Shown: piece by piece, positions 62,606 through 62,606 of the stretch
Position numbering within the stretch: position 1 is the first letter of the stretch
Layout: each line of letters begins with the position of its first letter
Assembly: GCA_903916755.1 (NCBI GenBank)
Contig: CAIWXW010000114.1
Span: forward strand, 1 to 62,606
Reading direction: 5' to 3'
Source of the DNA: an uncultured Opitutaceae bacterium
Lineage (GTDB): Bacteria > Verrucomicrobiota > Verrucomicrobiia > Opitutales > Opitutaceae
DNA: 62,606 nucleotides
Made by a program: the position numbers and the translations under genes
Notes under the pieces: model-generated
Told to the model about the DNA's origin: nothing
Databases searched by the model: none
What the model saw: the letters and a program-made list of their open reading frames with translations, nothing else

Positions 62606-62606
62606 A

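Overview
The window is GC-rich, densely coded chromosomal DNA. The gene set suggests a member of the Verrucomicrobia, most likely Opitutaceae: a Gram-negative envelope (LptE/BamD-like proteins), the rpmF-plsX-fabH cluster, a ligase-associated repair cluster, DUF502, PgpH, and a small starch-binding-like protein beside UvrA. This assignment is an inference from gene content; no rRNA is present.

Layout. 1-6.1 kb: the end of an iron-type substrate-binding protein, then a leftward run rpmF, plsX, fabH, bamD-like, lptE-like, rpe. 6.3-8.7 kb: rightward trpD and glmM with overlapping stop/start. 8.7-16.5 kb: a leftward run in which an Fe3+-type ABC permease is followed by three tandem TMTC-like (GT-C membrane plus TPR) genes, every junction a 4-bp overlap. 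16.7-18.4 kb: mntH and uspA. 18.4-20.0 kb: rplU-rpmA and a PfkB kinase with a clear terminator. 20.1-32 kb: a DNA-repair island with an AAG-type glycosylase, a DUF3108 protein, PdeM, a ligase-associated helicase, one polypeptide joining the beta-lactamase-fold exonuclease to the ATP-dependent ligase, a membrane-anchored MutS-like ATPase and UvrA. 32-38 kb: a small starch-binding-like protein, a lysophospholipid acyltransferase, a Na+/solute symporter with a small membrane partner, and two proteins of unknown function. 37.8-46 kb, leftward: subtilase-propeller, pyrR, pyrB, pyrC, CPBP protease, thiL, tsaE. 46-54.4 kb, leftward: HIT, phoH, pgpH, ybeY, DUF502, a RecO-like protein and a nuclease-helicase fusion.

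54.5-58.6 kb, rightward: a TetR regulator coupled to a FabF-like ketosynthase, with a palindromic operator candidate, then a nitroreductase-type flavoprotein, an MDR reductase and a small lipoprotein. 58.6-62.6 kb is the most accessory-looking stretch: tRNA-Arg(TCT), osmC, a long hairpin, a HipBA toxin-antitoxin module with its own AT-rich operator region, a decayed second copy of the osmC 3' end, tRNA-Asp(GTC), a 28-bp tandem repeat, a broken ISL3-type transposase carrying an apparent small inversion, and the 3' end of an amidase gene that runs off the window.

Most genes are household functions in conventional arrangements. The points that look least explained are the permease/TMTC-like operon, the nuclease-helicase gene beside a RecO-like gene, the fused exonuclease-ligase, and the HipBA segment bracketed by osmC 3' sequences.
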